Program-made: the position numbers and the translations under genes
Shown: positions 6,762 through 8,549 of the stretch, piece after piece
Position numbering within the stretch: the stretch's first letter is position 1
How the letters are laid out: every line of letters begins with the position of its first letter
Notes under the pieces: generated by a model
Told to the model about the DNA's origin: nothing
Seen by the model: the letters and a program-made list of their open reading frames with translations, nothing else
Database searches by the model: none
From: JBFKOL01 sp041628815
GTDB taxonomy: Bacteria; Bacteroidota; Bacteroidia; Chitinophagales; Saprospiraceae
Assembly (NCBI GenBank): GCA_041628815.1
Contig: JBFKOL010000170.1
Coordinates: 1 to 8,549 of the forward strand
Direction of reading: 5' to 3'
DNA: 8,549 bases

Positions 6762-6764
6762 AAT

Positions 6765-6905
6765 CTAAAGGTAAGAAAGCAGAGTTATATCCCTCGAACC
6801 GATCCAATATAGTCCCTCTTTACCTGCCGAAGCCATGACGTAGGAAGGTCTTTTAACCCACTGACGAAATCCTGACTTCCCACTTTGGGTAAATGTCAAA
6901 ATATT
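6765..6905 (-). other. Short conserved frame ahead of the DUF6090 gene
   Basis: On the minus strand a frame is open from just after a TGA (6906-6908) to TAG (6765-6767), three bases before the DUF6090 ATG. An internal ATG at 6834-6836 would give a 23-residue peptide ending YWIGSRDITLLSYL. The end matches the frame ahead of the copy at 591 (YVTASRDLSLLSYL), and the DNA shares CTAAAG-TAAGAAAG on the plus strand. It is either the remnant tail of a gene that once preceded these DUF6090 genes, a short leader peptide, or a shared non-coding leader. I do not recognise it. Confidence 0.3.
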
Positions 6906-6935
6906 TCATCAGTTCTCCTATTTTCGGAAAAACCG

Positions 6936-7021
6936 AGATTTGGTTAGTTGCTCGGACCAGCCGAGCCGTAAGTTGATCCTGCCCTCCCTTAGCTTGAAAA
7001 ACCCCTCTCATAACCAAATCT
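6936..7021 (-). terminator. 11-bp inverted repeat with inner hairpin just after a stop codon; possible terminator
   Basis: AGATTTGGTTA (6936-6946) and TAACCAAATCT (7011-7021) are perfect inverted arms. The right arm touches the stop codon of the upstream DUF6090 copy. Inside lies a second stem, GCTCGG (6950-6955) and CCGAGC (6961-6966), with a five-base loop. Read on the minus strand, CCGAG (6951-6955) could alternatively pair with CTCGG (6933-6937), which is followed at once by TTTTT (6928-6932), a terminator-like arrangement. The 86-base element could be a terminator, a structured spacer or a tiny mobile palindrome. Confidence 0.4.
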
Positions 7022-7762
7022 TTATTTTTCAAGGTGCATCTCCAGTTCCGATTTAAGATTCCGTGCCCAACGATTTATTCCGGTATAATGTCTTTTAAAA
7101 TTCTGCAGAACTTGCTTGCGATGGGTAAAAAAATTAGTTGCATACAAATATTGTGGTGAAGCAATATTCAACCTCCAATCTTTGACAATTGGGTTTTCAT
7201 TTTTTTTGTATCCCTCGACAAAAGCCATATCCGTATTTTGGAAATACGTCAATTGATATTCTCTCGCCTCCTCCAGCAAGGTATTGATATGATTGGCTGA
7301 CCACAAAATGTTTGAGTGATAACGCAATATCTTATCTCTCAAATCCTTTTCGAAAAGGGATAGATTGTTTGAAACGATCAACTCTTCAAACGCCAGTGCC
7401 TTTAGATTGGATGTGCCAACATAGATATAGGCTTCCTCCAGGGCCGAAACGAGGCTGTCATAATTGATAGTCGGTTCGTTCAGCACTGCAAACAACTTAT
7501 CAAAAGTGGCGATCCGCTTATCACTGGCAACAAGATGTCGATCCGTATAGCTGATATTTTCATCCAGCTGCGTTATTAAGCTCTTGAGATACAACTGTCT
7601 GGTTTGTGCATTCTTTTTTTCGGTGTTCCAGTTGTTTACCTGCAAGGCAAGGAGAATTCCGATCATCACCAGTAATATTTCACCAAGCGCATATATCAGG
7701 TATTTGCTTACCTTTTATTGATCCAATAAATTTTGTCGGATTTTTCGAAAGAATTGGATCAT
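7022..7762 (-). pseudogene. DUF6090-type protein with in-frame TAA at codon 16
   Basis: The ATG at 7760-7762 overlaps the TGA of the preceding gene (ATGA), the usual sign of translational coupling. It opens MIQFFRKIRQNLLDQ. Codon 16 is TAA (7715-7717), where the aligned paralogs have Gly or Asn. After it the same frame continues KVSKYLIYALGEILLV MIGILLALQ VNNWN and stays open to TAA at 7022-7024, giving a 246-codon gene but for the one stop. Nothing else is broken, so the mutation is recent, or the stop is read through, or it is an assembly error. Restarting at the ATG at 7669 would give 215 residues but would remove half of the membrane helix and the basic N-terminus, so that product would probably be misplaced. 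The family function is unknown. Confidence 0.75.
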
Positions 7763-8496
7763 TGGTCTGCGATTTCTTGTTTTAATTGCATGATGATCTC
7801 CTGCATTTTTTGTCCTAAACTTTCTGATTCTCTTACTACATAGTTTTTTAGTCTTCTGCTATGGATCAATTTGTTTCTAAGCTCCAGAGCATTAATAGAT
7901 ATGGCTCCTTTAAATGGCACATAAGTTTCCAAATCCTGATCATAATTGAAAACCGAAATATCAGCCAGATAATCTGCCATTGAAGCTCTGTTGACCCCTA
8001 CGTCATTTTCATTTTCCTTGAGATCATTGACATAACCGGACCAATTCAATAGATTTCTTCGCAATATTTTATTTTCTACATGCTCCAGGTTGGAGGTGTT
8101 CAGCATGGAATTTATCAATCCATCAGAGGGATTGAAAGTGGCGATATTTAACACCCTGGACTTTGCTAATAAATCGGACAAAATGATTTCGTCGCCAGGA
8201 AAATCAAGTTTTCTCAATGCCATTATGGTTGAATCGTTGCGAGCCATAACAAATTGATTGATTCGGTAGCATCGTTGTAGTTCTTCATAATTGGCTTCGA
8301 ATTCTGTTAACAACTCAGCGATCAGGTAATCCCTTTCTTTCTGATAGATCCGTTCTTCATTCCATTTATTGACTTGCACTGCCAATAGAATACCGATCAT
8401 GACCAGGGCGATTTCTCCAACCGCATAAAGAATATACCTGCTCAACCTGTTTTCAACAAGTAATCTTTGACGAATATTTCTAAAAACTTGAATCAT
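7759..8496 (-). CDS. DUF6090-type single-pass membrane protein
   Basis: This is an intact copy of 245 residues beginning MIQVFRNIRQRLLVEN. It has a membrane helix at about residues 22-42 (AVGEIALVMIGILLAVQ) that runs into VNKWNEER. A charged region predicted to be helical follows, with a coiled-coil-like start and a Gln/Glu-rich end. I chose the ATG at 8496 because it aligns exactly with the other copies. An in-frame ATG at 8520 would add eight residues (MQFRKKKV) across a run of nine A bases, which more likely forms part of an A-rich leader with AGG upstream. Its TGA overlaps the ATG of the next copy, so the two were built as a coupled pair. The function is unknown. Only about 50 bases upstream are visible, so promoter and first gene of the cluster cannot be judged. 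Confidence 0.88.
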   Translation of the reverse strand: MIQVFRNIRQRLLVENRLSRYILYAVGEIALVMIGILLAVQVNKWNEERIYQKERDYLIAELLTEFEANYEELQRCYRINQFVMARNDSTIMALRKLDFPGDEIILSDLLAKSRVLNIATFNPSDGLINSMLNTSNLEHVENKILRRNLLNWSGYVNDLKENENDVGVNRASMADYLADISVFNYDQDLETYVPFKGAISINALELRNKLIHSRRLKNYVVRESESLGQKMQEIIMQLKQEIADQ

Positions 8497-8549
8497 CACT
8501 TTTTTTTTCCTAAACTGCATTAAAATCAGAATTCTATTACTCCAATCGC

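Noticed and set aside
6936..7021. An insertion sequence or complete transposon bounded by the 11-base arms
   Set aside because: Only 86 bases long, no transposase, and no clear target-site duplication flanking the arms.

Overview
The window most likely comes from a Bacteroidota chromosome of the Cytophagia/Flavobacteriia type. This is inferred from the DUF6090-type membrane proteins, which are typical of that phylum, from a secreted-type Gfo/Idh/MocA oxidoreductase, from weak or absent Shine-Dalgarno sites, and from GC-rich palindromic units in AT-rich spacers. No rRNA, tRNA, CRISPR array, transposase or integrase was recognised.

Layout. The left edge (1-591, minus) holds the first 197 codons of a DUF6090-type protein whose 3' end lies outside the window. 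A 467-base spacer follows. It carries a decayed minus-strand reading frame, a GC-rich double-hairpin repeat and a nested inverted repeat. At 1059-2408 (plus) lies a Gfo/Idh/MocA oxidoreductase with a Tat-like leader. Converging on it is a minus-strand sugar block: a GLUT/XylE-type sugar porter (4648-5964) followed by an FGGY kinase (3086-4432) that resembles sedoheptulokinase more than xylulokinase. Between the convergent genes lies a broken DUF6090 N-terminus (2456-2619) and about 470 bases without a convincing gene. The right part (5982-8496, minus) is a tandem DUF6090 cluster: an intact gene (7759-8496), a copy coupled to it by an ATGA overlap but carrying an in-frame TAA at codon 16 (7022-7762), another intact gene (6030-6761), and a 14-codon stub (5982-6026) directly before the porter start.

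Main points. The window has six traces of one paralogous family, all on the minus strand: two intact, one running off the edge and three broken. The sugar genes sit inside this array, and one junction still shows a truncated DUF6090 start codon region just ahead of the transporter. In the broken copy at 2456-2619 an exact 20-base near-palindromic insert can be defined against the paralogs. It resembles the hairpin unit at 641-660, so small palindromic repeats appear to have moved here. The porter and kinase together suggest uptake and phosphorylation of a ketose, possibly a heptulose. The oxidoreductase may act on related sugars outside the cytoplasm, but nothing in the sequence fixes its substrate. 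The function of the DUF6090 proteins is unknown.
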